Source: Planctomycetota bacterium
Lineage (GTDB): Bacteria > Planctomycetota > Planctomycetia > Pirellulales > UBA1268
Assembly (NCBI GenBank): GCA_016872955.1
Contig: VGYP01000005.1
Coordinates: 1 to 33,134, forward strand
Direction: 5' to 3'
DNA length: 33,134 nucleotides
Below, one piece after another: positions 8,917-19,703 of this stretch; the stretch's first letter is position 1; every line of letters begins with the position of its first letter. The position numbers were made by a program, and so were the translations under genes. A model generated the notes under the pieces. That model saw only the letters and a list, made by a program, of their open reading frames with translations, was not told the DNA's origin and did not search any database.

Positions 8917-9798
8917 ATGATCAGGGCGATCGACGGCGACGCACTTAGAACAGGCGACGGGCGCAGCCGACAGGCGGCTCCGCTTGTGCGGGTGCGCATC
9001 CTGCGGCAGGACGTCGCCGGGGGCGAAAGCTACTGGGAGCGGTTCGAGGTGCCCCACGAGCCCAACATGAACGTCATCAGCCTGCTCCAGAAGATCGCGG
9101 CAGCGGCCCGCACGCAGGATGGTCGGCGGGTCGCGCCGGTGGCTTGGGACTGCTCTTGCCTGGAGGAGGTCTGCGGATCCTGCACGATGCTGATCAACGG
9201 TCGCACGCGGATGGCCTGCTCGGCCCTCGTCGACAAACTGCTCGAGGAGAACGGCGGCGAGGTCGAACTACGGCCAATGTCGAAGTTTCCGGTCGTCCGT
9301 GACTTGGTCGTGGATCGCCGCCGGTTGTTTCGCTCGTTGGAGCGGGTCCAGGCCTGGGTGCCCGTGGACGACTCCTATGATCACGGCCCGGGGCCGCGGA
9401 TCTCGCCCGAGCAGCAGCAAGACGCCTACCCGTTGTCGGAGTGCATCTCCTGCGGCTGCTGCCTCGAAGCCTGCCCGCAGTTCACGAAAATTGAACCGGT
9501 CCTTCGCGACGGGGAGTCGGATGCCGACTTCGAGGCCCGCCGCCGTCAGGCCTTCGACGCGGCCTTCCTGGGAGCGCATGCCATCAGTCAGGCGATGCTC
9601 TTCAACTCGCACCCCACCGGCGGCATGATCGCCGACGAGCGGATGGAGTCGCTCACGGGCCGGGGAGGCATCCAGATCTGCGGGAACGCCCAGAACTGTG
9701 TGGCCGTCTGCCCGAAGCGGATCCCGCTGACTCGCTCGATCGCCCGCGCGGGCCGAGCGGCGACGGTGTGGGCCATTAAGAAGCTCTTCGATCGCTGA
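8917..9798 (+). CDS. sdhB: Succinate dehydrogenase iron-sulfur subunit
   Basis: Fe-S cysteine motifs: WDCSCLEEVCGSCTMLINGRTRMAC, CISCGCCLEACP, CGNAQNCVAVCP. Start at the ATG at 8917. Confidence 0.96.
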   Translation: MIRAIDGDALRTGDGRSRQAAPLVRVRILRQDVAGGESYWERFEVPHEPNMNVISLLQKIAAAARTQDGRRVAPVAWDCSCLEEVCGSCTMLINGRTRMACSALVDKLLEENGGEVELRPMSKFPVVRDLVVDRRRLFRSLERVQAWVPVDDSYDHGPGPRISPEQQQDAYPLSECISCGCCLEACPQFTKIEPVLRDGESDADFEARRRQAFDAAFLGAHAISQAMLFNSHPTGGMIADERMESLTGRGGIQICGNAQNCVAVCPKRIPLTRSIARAGRAATVWAIKKLFDR

Positions 9799-9957
9799 TT
9801 TGCCCCTGCGGGGGGCGGCGTGGTAGGGTCTTTTGGGTACCAGGGGCGGTCCCGAGGTGGGTCGTCCACGATGGTCGAGGAACAGCCGGGCGGCAGGACG
9901 CCCTGGGGTGAAGCCCCGACCCGACGACCGCACCAGACGCGAGGAACACGAGTGTTG

Positions 9958-11433
9958 ATGGACGACAGCCGCGGCCGCCCGAAGGAGACGGGCAGTGCCG
10001 CCGGAGGCCACCACGGTGAACCCGAGTGGAACGGTGGCCCGCCCTCCCTGCACGGTGTGGGTAGTTCACCGGCCGCCGACTTCCGTTCGCTCGGCCTGTC
10101 TGCGGCGGTGCTCGCGGCCGTCGAGCGGGCAGGGTACGCGACCCCGACTCCGGTCCAGGCGGGCTTGATTCCGCGGGCGCTGAGGGGAGTCGACGTGCTC
10201 GGTCAGGCGCGCACGGGCACCGGCAAGACCGCCTCCTTCGTGCTGCCGATCCTGGAGCGGATGGCCACGCAGGGCCGCGGCGGTAGCCCGCGGGCACTGG
10301 TGCTCGTGCCGACCCGCGAACTGGCCGTGCAGGTGAAGGACGAGTTCGAGAAGCTCGCCCACGGCTCCGGCATCCAGTGCGTTGCCATCTACGGCGGCAA
10401 GCCGCTCAAGGGGCAGATCGACAAGCTCTCGCGGCACCCGGCCGTGGTGGTGGGCACGCCGGGCCGCGTGCTCGACCACCTGGGCCGTGGCACGCTCTCG
10501 CTGGCTGGCCTCGACATCGTGACGCTCGACGAAGCCGACCGGATGCTCGACATCGGGTTCCGCCCCGACATTGAGAAGATCCTGCGACGCTGTCCCGAGG
10601 GCAGGCAGACCCTGCTGCTCTCAGCCACCGTGCCAGCGGACGTCCAGAAACTCGCGACGCGATACATGCGAGATCCTGAGATGATGGACTTCTCCACCAA
10701 TGAACTGGCGGTGGAGACGATCGAGCAGCGGTATTTCACCGTCGATCCGACGCGGAAGTTTGACCTGCTCGTACGGCTCCTCGAACGGGAGCAGCCGCGG
10801 CAGGCGATCGTCTTTTGTCGCACGAAGCGCGGCACCGACAAGGTGTTCGAGAAACTCGCCCGTCGCCGCCAGCGCGGCCGTGGTCACCGCTCCGCGGCCC
10901 GTGATGACCGTGCGGAGCAGACCGAAGGCCACGCGGACGTCGCCTGCATCCACGGTGATCTGGCGCAGAACGTCCGCGACCGCGTGATGCGGCAGTTCCG
11001 AGACGGTAGCGTGAGGATTCTGGTGGCCACCGACGTGGTGGGACGCGGCATCGACGTCACCAGTGTCTCGCACATCATCAATTACGACATTCCCGAGTTT
11101 TGCGACGACTACGTGCACCGGGTCGGCCGCACCGGCCGGATGGGGCGCGAGGGGATCGCGTTCACGTTCGTAAGCCCCGAGGAGGGGCCCCAGTTGACAC
11201 GAATCGAGATCCGCATCGACCGGCTACTCGCCCGCGACGAACTCGACGGCTTCGAGGCTTTCGACCGCCGGCCCGCGCCGGCACCGGTCGTGCAGTTGCC
11301 GACGGGAGGATTTGGCCGGACGCCCGCCGAGCCACCGGTGGCGGAGGCCGAACCGCCGCCACCGCCGAAGCCGTCGGCGGCAGCGCTGCTCGGCAAGGGC
11401 AGGGGGCCCAAGCGGCACCGTCGGGCGCTCTGA
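9958..11433 (+). CDS. rhlE: DEAD-box ATP-dependent RNA helicase, RhlE-like
   Basis: Q motif and motifs [53 protein letters not shown]. Start ambiguous (GTG 9952, TTG 9955 or ATG 9958). Confidence 0.93.
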   Translation: MDDSRGRPKETGSAAGGHHGEPEWNGGPPSLHGVGSSPAADFRSLGLSAAVLAAVERAGYATPTPVQAGLIPRALRGVDVLGQARTGTGKTASFVLPILERMATQGRGGSPRALVLVPTRELAVQVKDEFEKLAHGSGIQCVAIYGGKPLKGQIDKLSRHPAVVVGTPGRVLDHLGRGTLSLAGLDIVTLDEADRMLDIGFRPDIEKILRRCPEGRQTLLLSATVPADVQKLATRYMRDPEMMDFSTNELAVETIEQRYFTVDPTRKFDLLVRLLEREQPRQAIVFCRTKRGTDKVFEKLARRRQRGRGHRSAARDDRAEQTEGHADVACIHGDLAQNVRDRVMRQFRDGSVRILVATDVVGRGIDVTSVSHIINYDIPEFCDDYVHRVGRTGRMGREGIAFTFVSPEEGPQLTRIEIRIDRLLARDELDGFEAFDRRPAPAPVVQLPTGGFGRTPAEPPVAEAEPPPPPKPSAAALLGKGRGPKRHRRAL

Positions 11434-11460
11434 GATCGGCGTCGGGAGTGATGCGATCGC

Positions 11461-12192
11461 ATGGACGCGGGTGAGGGACGGGGCGTGCGGCAACGGCTCG
11501 AGAGCCTCGCACGGGCCGGCGTCGAGACGCTGCCCGCGCGGGGACGGGGCGCCGCGTCGTCGGCCGTGCCGCCCGCCACGGCGAGACCGGTACCGGACGA
11601 GGACGCGGCTCCTGCCACCATGCCGAGCCACACGCTCGCCGTCCTGCGGGATGAGGTGGCGGCCTGCACGCGGTGCACGGAACTCGCCTCGCAGCGGACG
11701 CGGACGGTGTTCGGCACCGGGCGGGCCGATGCCCGGCTGGTCTTCTTCGGCGAGGCTCCCGGTGCCGACGAGGATGTCAGTGGCGAGCCGTTCGTGGGCC
11801 GGGCTGGCCAACTACTCACGAAGATCATCGAGGCCTGCACCTTGCGGCGGGAGGATGTGTACATCATGAACGTCCTCAAGTGCCGGCCGCCCGGTAATCG
11901 TGCCCCGCTGCCCGAGGAGGTGCGGAACTGCCGTCCCTTCTTCGAGCGACAGTTCGAGATCATCCGGCCCGAGTTCATCTGTTGCCTGGGGGCGTCGGCT
12001 GCCCAGTCGCTGCTCGAGTCGACGGAGACGATCGGCAAACTCCGCGGTCGCTGGTTCAGTCACGGATCCGCGCAGGTGATCTGCACCTACCATCCGTCCT
12101 ATCTGCTCCGGAATCCTGCGGCCAAGCGGGACGTCTGGGAGGACATGAAAGTGCTGATGGCTCGGATGGGCGTGGAACTGTCGAACGCCTGA
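11461..12192 (+). CDS. Uracil-DNA glycosylase, family 4/5 (Fe-S type)
   Basis: [73 protein letters not shown] and TYHPSYLLR motifs. Confidence 0.93.
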   Translation: MDAGEGRGVRQRLESLARAGVETLPARGRGAASSAVPPATARPVPDEDAAPATMPSHTLAVLRDEVAACTRCTELASQRTRTVFGTGRADARLVFFGEAPGADEDVSGEPFVGRAGQLLTKIIEACTLRREDVYIMNVLKCRPPGNRAPLPEEVRNCRPFFERQFEIIRPEFICCLGASAAQSLLESTETIGKLRGRWFSHGSAQVICTYHPSYLLRNPAAKRDVWEDMKVLMARMGVELSNA

Positions 12193-12332
12193 TCCGGCCG
12201 CGGAGACGCCCTGTGGGCCCGCGGCAAGACCCGGCCAGGGGCCGGATTTTCTGAAGAAAAGGGTTCTGACGATCCGATCACCTTCTCCGGGGTCGTGGGT
12301 GGGGGGAACAGCCGCTGCTTTTGTCTTGGGAT

Positions 12333-12367
12333 CGTCGGGGACCGGTCGCAGGGCCGGTACCCCGACG
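12333..12367 (+). other. Stable hairpin in the 5' leader of the putative lipoprotein gene
   Basis: CGTCGGGG-ACCGG / loop TCGCAGGG / CCGGT-(A)-CCCCGACG: 8+5 bp stem with one bulged A, followed by AAGGAGG and the ATG at 12393. Confidence 0.6.
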
Positions 12368-12392
12368 GTAGGGCCGCAAGGAGGCCAACGCC

Positions 12393-12800
12393 ATGGATCA
12401 GGCTGCTTCGCATCGGGCCCCGCTGGGGGGCGGACTCGCAGCCCTGTTCCTTGCCGGATGCACCATGTGTCCGGACCCCTTCGACTACTCCGGACCGGTC
12501 CCCAACGGGTCGGCTCCGCAAAGTGACTTCCGGGCCCGCAGCAACGGCATCGTGCCGATCGGCATGCGGCCGCGGCCCTGGCCGCCGATCGTGAAGCGGT
12601 CACCGCCTTCGGCCGAAGCACCTACGGTCGCAGCCGCCCCGATTCCCGAGGTGATCGCCGACGGCCCGCTCGACGTCGCCGCAGCGTTCCACGTGCCGGT
12701 CGCCGACACCGATGCCGAGATGAGCGACGTGGAGGAGGCGGTGCCGGAGCCGCTGGCGAGCGTCCCGGCCGCGGAGCCCACCGAAGTCGACCCCCCCTGA
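12393..12800 (+). CDS. Putative small lipoprotein
   Basis: 135 aa; lipobox-like LFLAGC followed by a Cys/Pro-rich start (CTMCPDPFDYSGPVP) and a Pro/Ala/acidic tail; AAGGAGG upstream. Confidence 0.65.
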   Translation: MDQAASHRAPLGGGLAALFLAGCTMCPDPFDYSGPVPNGSAPQSDFRARSNGIVPIGMRPRPWPPIVKRSPPSAEAPTVAAAPIPEVIADGPLDVAAAFHVPVADTDAEMSDVEEAVPEPLASVPAAEPTEVDPP

Positions 12801-12826
12801 CCGCGACGGCTCCGGAGCGGGCTGGA

Positions 12827-14146
12827 TCAGTCGGTCTTCACGAGCCCGGGTTCAGGAAGCCAGCCGTCGGGCACGATCGCGGCCCGTGGCACGACCGCCA
12901 CGCCGTCCCGCACCAGGAACCGCGGACTGTCGGCCGTGTCGACCCAGCCGTGCTCGTTGCAGATGCGGACCCGCTGGCCGATGCGGACGTTCTTGTCGAC
13001 GATCGCGCCCTCGATGATCGAACCCGCCCCGATGCCGCACGGCGGTTCGCCGCGGGCGGCACCGGCCGCCACGTCCTCGGGCGTCTCGTAGAAGTCGCTC
13101 CCCAGCACCACCGAGTTGCGGATCACAACGTCCGTGCCGATCCGGCACCGCAGGCCGATCACGCTGTTCTCAATCACGGCCCCGCGCTCGATCAGGCAGC
13201 CATCCGAGACGAGACTTTCCCGCACGCTCGCCCCCTCGAGCCGCGACGGGGGCAGGAAACGGGCCCGCGAGTAGATCGGCGCCTCGGCCGTAGCCAACTC
13301 GAAGGGCACCGCCGCCCGGGCGAGGTCGAGATTGCACTGGTAGTAGGAGCGGATCGTCCCGATGTCCTCCCAGTAGCCGTCGAAGACATGCATCTGCACC
13401 ACGTTGGCCCGGATCGCGGCCGGGAACACCTCGCGACCGAAATCGCGGTAATCGGTCTTCGTGAGGAGGTCGAGCAGGCAGTCCCGATTGAAGAGGTAGA
13501 TCCCCATGCTGGCCATCAAGCTGCGGCCGGCCGGGGCGATACCACGGGCCTCGATCCAGCCCGGATCGGTGCGGAACGCGGCCAGTTCACCCGCGGTCTG
13601 GGGCTTCTCGAGAAACCCCTGGACTCGCCCGTCGTCGCCGATCCGCATGATGCCCAGCGCCGACGCAGCCTCGTCATGGACCGGGATGGCGGCGATAGTC
13701 ACGTCGGCATCGGTGCGGACGTGGGTGGCGAGCATGTCCGCGTAGTTCATCCGGTAGAGCTGGTCGCCCGACAGGATGAGCACATGGCGGATGTCGGGTT
13801 GCTGGAGATAGCGGAGATTCTGCCGGACCGCATCAGCCGTGCCCTGGTACCAGCCGACATCAGCGTCGAGCGTCTGCTGGGCCGCGAGGATCTCGACGAA
13901 GCCGCCGCTGAAGGCGTCGAAGGTGTAGGTGCGACGGATATGGCGATGGAGGCTGACGGAGTTGAACTGCGTCAGCACGTAGATCCGCTGCACGCCCGAG
14001 TTGATGCAGTTGGAGAGCGGAACATCGATGATCCGGTACTTTCCGGCCAGCGGCACGGCCGGCTTGGAGCGGTCGCGGGTGAGGGGCAAGAGCCGCGTGC
14101 CGCGGCCGCCGCCGAGGACGAGCGCGAGGACGCTGCGAAGGCTCAT
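12827..14146 (-). CDS. glgC: Glucose-1-phosphate adenylyltransferase
   Basis: 439 aa; [59 protein letters not shown]-terminal left-handed beta-helix repeats. Start at the ATG at 14146. Confidence 0.96.
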   Translation of the reverse strand: MSLRSVLALVLGGGRGTRLLPLTRDRSKPAVPLAGKYRIIDVPLSNCINSGVQRIYVLTQFNSVSLHRHIRRTYTFDAFSGGFVEILAAQQTLDADVGWYQGTADAVRQNLRYLQQPDIRHVLILSGDQLYRMNYADMLATHVRTDADVTIAAIPVHDEAASALGIMRIGDDGRVQGFLEKPQTAGELAAFRTDPGWIEARGIAPAGRSLMASMGIYLFNRDCLLDLLTKTDYRDFGREVFPAAIRANVVQMHVFDGYWEDIGTIRSYYQCNLDLARAAVPFELATAEAPIYSRARFLPPSRLEGASVRESLVSDGCLIERGAVIENSVIGLRCRIGTDVVIRNSVVLGSDFYETPEDVAAGAARGEPPCGIGAGSIIEGAIVDKNVRIGQRVRICNEHGWVDTADSPRFLVRDGVAVVPRAAIVPDGWLPEPGLVKTD

Positions 14147-16959
14147 GGGCCGGCTCCCGGGTTGGCGAGCACGAAGTTGACCGTCCGGCCCGGCACGGCG
14201 ACCACCTTGGCGATCGTGCGGCCCGCCAGCAGTTCGGCGATCTTGGGGTCGGCGGCCGCGGCGGCCTGGAGCGCGGTGGCATCGGCCCCGGCCGGCACGA
14301 CGATCCTGCCCCTCAGTTTTCCCTGCACCTGCACCGGAATCTCGACGGTGTCGTCCCGCAGCCAGCGCTCCTCGACGGTCGGCCACGGGGCGAGTGAGAC
14401 GGGGGCCGGTTTGCCGAGCAGTTCCCAGAGCTCCTCAGCCAGATGCGGGGCGAAGGGAGCGAGAACGGTCACGAAGGGCTCGAGCAGCGTTCGCGGCCGG
14501 CGGTCCAGTGGCGTGCAGACGTTGACGAACTCCATCATCCGCGCGATGGCCGTGTTGAAGGAGAGCGACTGGATGTCGCGAGTCACCTTGTCCACCATTC
14601 GGTGCAGTTCACGGAGCAGCGCGTCGTTCGGTGCATCGTCGACCACCTGCGGCGCAAGGGCCACCTCCTCCGCCCGCTCGTCGACCACCAACCGCCAGCA
14701 GCGGTCGAGGAAGCCGCGGACGCCCCCCACGCCGGCCGTGCTCCAGGGCTTCGTGGCCTCCAGCGGCCCCATGAACATCTCGTAGAGTCGCAGCGAGTCG
14801 GCACCGAAATCCTTGACCACCTGGTCGGGATTGACCACGTTGCCGCGGCTCTTCGACATCTTGTAGGCGCGACTCTCGACGCGGACCTGGGGCATGTCGC
14901 GGAGCACGAAATGCTCCCCCCGCTTCTCGACCTGCTCGGCGGGCAGTCGCACCGGCGCGTCGGCGTCACCCCGTCGGTCGGCGGGCACCCAGCCCCCGCC
15001 CCCCGCCCGATAGCCGGTGAACTCCATCTCACCGAGAATCATGCCCTGATTGACGAGACGGTCGAAGGGCTCCGGCTGCGACACATGCCCGCGGTCGTAG
15101 AGCACTTTGTGCCAGAACCTCGAGTAGAGGAGGTGGAGCACGGCGTGCTCCGCGCCGCCCACGTACAGGTCCACCGGCATCCAGGCCTGCTCCACGGCCG
15201 GATCGACGAACCGGTCGGCGTTCCGGGGATCGAGAAACCGTAGGTAGTACCAGCATGACCCGGCCCACTGGGGCATGGTGTTCGTCTCGCGACGGTAGCG
15301 GCGGCCGTCACGTTCCACGTACAGCCAGTCCCGGGCGGCCCGCGCCAGCGGCGGGTCGGGCGTGTTGCCGGGCCTGAAGTCGGTCAGTGGCGGCAGCGGC
15401 ACCGGCAGTTCGGCGTCGGCGACTGCCTCGATGCTGCCGGTGAGCCGATCCTCGGCGTCGACCTCGTGGAGGATCGGGAACGGCTCCCCCCAGAATCGCT
15501 GCCGGCTGAAGAGCCAGTCGCGGAGTTTGTAGTTCACGGCCGGTCGACCTAGCCCCGCGGCCGTGAGATCGGCCGTCACCCGCTCGATGCAGGCCGCCGT
15601 CTCGAGCCCGTCGTACGGGCCCGAGCCGACGGCGCGGCCGCGGCCCGTGAACGGTCCGACCGCCGCCGCGGACCCGTCCGCAGGTTCCACGACCGTGGCG
15701 ATCCGGAGGCCAAACGTCGCGGCGAACTCGAAGTCCCGCTCATCGTGCGCCGGCACGGCCATGATCGCCCCCGTGCCGTAAGTGGCGAGCACGTAGTCGG
15801 CCACCCAGACCGGCACCGGCTGACCCGTCAGCGGGTTGATTGCATGGGAGCCGGTGAACTCGCCCGTTTTCTCGCGGGCCAAGTCGGTGCGGTCGAGGTC
15901 GCTCTTCTGGGCGGCCGTCTCGCGGTAGGCGGCGACCGCAGCGCGTCGCTCGGGGATCGTCAGCCGCTCCACGAGCGGATGTTCCGGCGCGACGAGCATG
16001 AAGGTGGCGCCCCAAAGCGTGTCGGGCCGCGTGGTGTAGACCCGCAGCACGTCTGCCGACGCCTCGGCGGGAAAACCGGTTTCGGCTCGGCGCCGCGTCC
16101 AGGCCACGTGGCCCGCGGCGGCATCGTCACCCGCCGCCGGCAGGAAGAAGTCGAGTTCGGCGCCGGTGCTGCGGCCGATCCAGTCCCGCTGCAGTTTCTT
16201 AATGCTCTCGGGCCAGGAGAGGCCGTCGAGATCCTGCTCGAGACGGTCGGCGTAGGCGGTGATCCTCAGCATCCATTGTCGCAGCGGGATCCGGACCACC
16301 GGATGCCCCCCCCGCTCGCTCACGCCCCCCACAACCTCCTCGTTGGCCAGCACCGTGCCCAGCGCGGGGCACCAGTTGACGGGGGCCTCGGACTGGTATG
16401 CGAGCCGATGGGCGTCGCGGTAGCTCCCGACGGCAGCCGGACCGCGTGCGGCAACCTCGGTGGGGATCGGCAGGTCGGCGATTGGCCGGCCCCGGCGTTC
16501 GGCCGGGTCGAACCAGGTGTCGAACAGCACCAGGAAGATCCATTGGGTCCAGCGAACGTATTCCGGGTCGGTCGTGGCGATCTCGCGGCTCCAGTCGTAA
16601 CTGAAGCCGAGCATCTTGAGCTGGCGGCGAAAGGTGGAGATGTTGCGGTCGGTGCTCTCCCGCGGAGGCGTGCCCGTGCGGATAGCGTGCTCCTCGGCTG
16701 GCAGGCCGAAGGCGTCGAATCCCATCGGGTGCATGACGCTCGTGCCCCGCATCCGCTCGAAGCGGACGACGATGTCGGTGGCGGTATAGCCCTCCGGATG
16801 GCCGACGTGCAGGCCGTCGCCGCTGGGATAGGGAAACATGTCGAGCACGTAGGCCTTGCGGCGGCCGGCGGCGGGCAGCCGGGACGTGGCGAACGTGCCG
16901 TGCGCGTCCCACCAGGCCTGCCACTTCGGCTCGATGCGCGAAGGCTGGTAGCGGGGCAT
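14143..16959 (-). CDS. leuS: Leucyl-tRNA synthetase
   Basis: 938 aa; HIGH-like ([21 protein letters not shown]), CP1 editing region ([12 protein letters not shown]), KMSKS ([14 protein letters not shown]). Confidence 0.97.
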   Translation of the reverse strand: MPRYQPSRIEPKWQAWWDAHGTFATSRLPAAGRRKAYVLDMFPYPSGDGLHVGHPEGYTATDIVVRFERMRGTSVMHPMGFDAFGLPAEEHAIRTGTPPRESTDRNISTFRRQLKMLGFSYDWSREIATTDPEYVRWTQWIFLVLFDTWFDPAERRGRPIADLPIPTEVAARGPAAVGSYRDAHRLAYQSEAPVNWCPALGTVLANEEVVGGVSERGGHPVVRIPLRQWMLRITAYADRLEQDLDGLSWPESIKKLQRDWIGRSTGAELDFFLPAAGDDAAAGHVAWTRRRAETGFPAEASADVLRVYTTRPDTLWGATFMLVAPEHPLVERLTIPERRAAVAAYRETAAQKSDLDRTDLAREKTGEFTGSHAINPLTGQPVPVWVADYVLATYGTGAIMAVPAHDERDFEFAATFGLRIATVVEPADGSAAAVGPFTGRGRAVGSGPYDGLETAACIERVTADLTAAGLGRPAVNYKLRDWLFSRQRFWGEPFPILHEVDAEDRLTGSIEAVADAELPVPLPPLTDFRPGNTPDPPLARAARDWLYVERDGRRYRRETNTMPQWAGSCWYYLRFLDPRNADRFVDPAVEQAWMPVDLYVGGAEHAVLHLLYSRFWHKVLYDRGHVSQPEPFDRLVNQGMILGEMEFTGYRAGGGGWVPADRRGDADAPVRLPAEQVEKRGEHFVLRDMPQVRVESRAYKMSKSRGNVVNPDQVVKDFGADSLRLYEMFMGPLEATKPWSTAGVGGVRGFLDRCWRLVVDERAEEVALAPQVVDDAPNDALLRELHRMVDKVTRDIQSLSFNTAIARMMEFVNVCTPLDRRPRTLLEPFVTVLAPFAPHLAEELWELLGKPAPVSLAPWPTVEERWLRDDTVEIPVQVQGKLRGRIVVPAGADATALQAAAAADPKIAELLAGRTIAKVVAVPGRTVNFVLANPGAGP

Positions 16960-17012
16960 CCGAGGTGTCCGGGGGCAGTCGCGGGGCAGCGGGGGCCGAG
17001 GGTTTTCGGCTG

Positions 17013-17059
17013 TTCAGTCCGCGCAGCCGCGATTCTAATAATTACGAGACTGCGGGCAA
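17013..17059. promoter_or_regulatory. Overlapping divergent promoters between leuS and the acyl-ACP-synthetase-like gene
   Basis: Plus: TTCAGT (17013-17018), 17 nt, TAATAA (17036-17041). Minus: TTGCCC (17054-17059), 16 nt, TAGAAT (17032-17037). The -10 boxes overlap in TTCTAATAATTA. Confidence 0.45.
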
Positions 17060-17097
17060 CGTGAGGCTCGTGTTTCGGCCCCGGAGGCAGCTCCCCG

Positions 17098-18720
17098 ATG
17101 CCTGCTTCGCCCGCCATCGCGACCGACGCTCGACCAGTCCTCCAACGACGCCTGCTGAGGGCCTGCCGTGCCGCGGGCGGACGGCTGAAGATGGCCGATT
17201 CCCTCGGCACGCGGCTGACGGGCCGAGTCCTGCTGACGCGAATCCTGGTGGCCAAGCGGTTGCTCGATCGCGTGCTCGGCCCCGCCGAGACACGGGTCGG
17301 CGTGCTGCTGCCGCCGACGGCCGGGGCGGCCATCGTAAACGCGGCCCTGGCCCTCTCCGGACGGGTCGCCGTGAACCTGAACTACACCTCGGCCCAGCCG
17401 ATCCTCGACGTCTGTATGGAGCGGGCGGGCCTGCGTCACGTCATCTCGAGTCCGCTGTTTCTCGGCCGCGTGAAGCTCGACGTGGGTACGCGGCTGCTCG
17501 ATGCGGGGGACCTCAAGAAGCTCGCCACGCCCGCCGACAAGCTGCTGGGCTTCCTCCAGGCCACGGCCGTGCCGCTGCCGCTCCTCGAGCGGATGCTCGG
17601 CCTCCACCGGCTGCGGCCGGACGACGTGCTGACCGTGATCTTCACGTCGGGGTCGACGGGTGATCCCAAAGGGGTGGTCCTGAGCGAGGAGAACGTCTGC
17701 TCGAACGTCCGGGCGATCGACGGCATGCTGCACCTCTCGCCCGCCGACGTCGCCCTCGGCGTGCTCCCCTTCTTCCATTCCTATGGCTACACGACCACGC
17801 TCTGGACGCCGCTCGTGCTGGAACCGGCGGTCGTGTACCACGCCGACCCGCGGGACGCGCAGGTCGTCGGCCGGCTGGCCCGCGAGCATCACGCCACGAT
17901 CCTGATGGCCACGCCCACCTTCCTGCGGATCTACGTGCGGCGGACACCGGCGGAGGATTTTTCGAGCTTGGAGGCGGTGTTCGGCGCTGCAGAGAAGCTT
18001 CCCAAGGAAGTCAGCGATGCGTTCGAGCAGAAGTTCGGGGTGCGGCCGTGCGAGGCCTACGGGGCGACGGAACTGTCGCCACTGGTGGCCGCCAACGTGC
18101 CGCCCAGCCGTCACGTGCCCGGACGGCCCGTGGATGCACGGGAGGGGACGGTCGGGCAGCCGATCGCTGGCTGTCGTGCCAGGGTCACTGACCGCGAGGG
18201 CGGTGGCGAACTGCCCAGCGGTGCCGAGGGACTGCTCTGGATCACCGGGCCCAACGTCATGCAGGGCTACCTCGACCGTCCCGACCTCACCGAGAAGGTG
18301 GTCAAGGATGGCTGGTACTGCACCGGCGACATCGCACGGATCGATGCCGAAGGCTTCATCACGATCACCGGCCGCGAGAGCCGGTTCTCGAAGGTCGGCG
18401 GCGAGATGGTGCCCCACCTCTCGGTCGAGGAGGCGGTGAACGAGGCGTTGGGCGCGGCTGACGGTGAGCTCCTGGCCGTGGTCACCGCGGTCCCCGATCG
18501 GGCCAAGGGGGAGCGGCTCGTCGTCTTCCACCTGCCGACCGACCGCGATCTCCGCGAGGTCGTGGCGGATCTTCGCAACCGCGGCCTGCCGAACCTCTGG
18601 ATTCCCTCGGTCGACAGTTTCACCGTGATCGCGGAGCTGCCCGTGCTGGGCACCGGCAAACTCGACCTTCGCAGGCTCGGTGACATGGCCCGCGAGCGGT
18701 TCACGGAGGCGGATGCGTGA
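17098..18720 (+). CDS. AMP-forming acyl-CoA/acyl-[ACP] synthetase-like enzyme (resembles the synthetase domain of Aas)
   Basis: 540 aa; FTSGSTGDPKGVVLSEEN (P-loop), YGATELSP, WYCTGDIARIDAEGFITITGRESRFSKVGGEMV, GTGKLDLRRL. Confidence 0.88.
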   Translation: MPASPAIATDARPVLQRRLLRACRAAGGRLKMADSLGTRLTGRVLLTRILVAKRLLDRVLGPAETRVGVLLPPTAGAAIVNAALALSGRVAVNLNYTSAQPILDVCMERAGLRHVISSPLFLGRVKLDVGTRLLDAGDLKKLATPADKLLGFLQATAVPLPLLERMLGLHRLRPDDVLTVIFTSGSTGDPKGVVLSEENVCSNVRAIDGMLHLSPADVALGVLPFFHSYGYTTTLWTPLVLEPAVVYHADPRDAQVVGRLAREHHATILMATPTFLRIYVRRTPAEDFSSLEAVFGAAEKLPKEVSDAFEQKFGVRPCEAYGATELSPLVAANVPPSRHVPGRPVDAREGTVGQPIAGCRARVTDREGGGELPSGAEGLLWITGPNVMQGYLDRPDLTEKVVKDGWYCTGDIARIDAEGFITITGRESRFSKVGGEMVPHLSVEEAVNEALGAADGELLAVVTAVPDRAKGERLVVFHLPTDRDLREVVADLRNRGLPNLWIPSVDSFTVIAELPVLGTGKLDLRRLGDMARERFTEADA

Positions 18721-19703
18721 GCGATGACGGTGGTCCACCCGGTGCCGGCGCGCCGCAACTCGACGTGGTGCTCGGCCGGTGCGATTCCCTGCGGGCGGAG
18801 GTCTACGTCCGTGCCGTGCTGCCGCCGGGAGCGGACGAAGGGGAGGCGACCATCCGGGGCACACTGTCCGGGCCGCAGTGCAGCCGAGCCATCACGCTGC
18901 CGGTCTCCGCGAGACTCCTGCCGCTGCCGGATGTGGCCGGAGGCGCGACGCCCTTGGCGCGGGCGACCCTCACGGAGCCATCCTTCTGGACACCCGACCT
19001 GCCGAGCCTCTATCGCCTCGACGCCTCGCTCACCTGCGGTGACCGCGAGGTGGCGACGGTGCGACGGACGGTGGGCCTGCGACGGTTCGGGGTGCGCGGC
19101 CGCTCGTTGTGGCTCGACGGTCGTCGGTTCGTGCCCCGGGCTGTCGCCGCGACGGGTGAGCCGTCGGCCGACACTTTCCGCAAGGCGTCCGTGGGGGTGG
19201 TGGCGTCGGCGTTGTCGGAGTCGTTCCTCGACCGCTGCGATGCGGCGGGCGTGGTGGTGATCGGCCTCCTCGGCGACGCCGATGGCCGAGCGGCCGGCCC
19301 GGCGGCCGCCACCGCGTCCATCCTGCGTTGGGCGCGGCATCCGGCCGTCTGCCTGGTGATCGTGCCCCTGGCATCCTCGCCCGAGGCCACCAGCCTGATC
19401 GCCGTCGAGAGCCGCGGCCGGCGGGGCACGCTGTTGGTGGCCTGCGAGGTGGATGGCACCCGACCGCCGCCGCCGACGCCCGGCGGCGTCGACCTGCTCG
19501 TGGTCGCGCTGCCCGCGGACGCGACACCCCACGAGGTGTGGAAGACGTCGCCCCCAGCCCTCCCGCTGGTGGCGCGGTGCACCGCTGCCGCCGAGCCGCC
19601 GAGCCGCCGCGCGTGCGACGCGTTGCAGGCGGCGCTGGCCACCTGGGCCACCGCCGGAGGGGCCACGCCGGCGTGGGACTGGGCCGGTTATCTGGCCGGC
19701 TGA
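18717..19703 (+). CDS. Truncated glycoside hydrolase family 2-like protein, probably non-catalytic
   Basis: 328 aa; GTG start overlaps the upstream stop (GTGA, 18717-18720). 'FWTPDLPSLYRLDASLTCGDREVATVRRTVGLRRFGVRGRSLWLDGRRFVPRAV' resembles the GH2 Ig-like to barrel junction. Confidence 0.6.
   Translation: MSDDGGPPGAGAPQLDVVLGRCDSLRAEVYVRAVLPPGADEGEATIRGTLSGPQCSRAITLPVSARLLPLPDVAGGATPLARATLTEPSFWTPDLPSLYRLDASLTCGDREVATVRRTVGLRRFGVRGRSLWLDGRRFVPRAVAATGEPSADTFRKASVGVVASALSESFLDRCDAAGVVVIGLLGDADGRAAGPAAATASILRWARHPAVCLVIVPLASSPEATSLIAVESRGRRGTLLVACEVDGTRPPPPTPGGVDLLVVALPADATPHEVWKTSPPALPLVARCTAAAEPPSRRACDALQAALATWATAGGATPAWDWAGYLAG

Noticed and set aside
12950-14785. 611-aa plus-strand ORF antisense to glgC/leuS
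   Set aside because: Both genes on the other strand have full motif support; the antisense translation is low-complexity with no domain.
17035-18864. 609-aa minus-strand ORF antisense to the acyl-synthetase-like gene
   Set aside because: GC-bias artefact; the sense gene carries all AMP-binding enzyme motifs.
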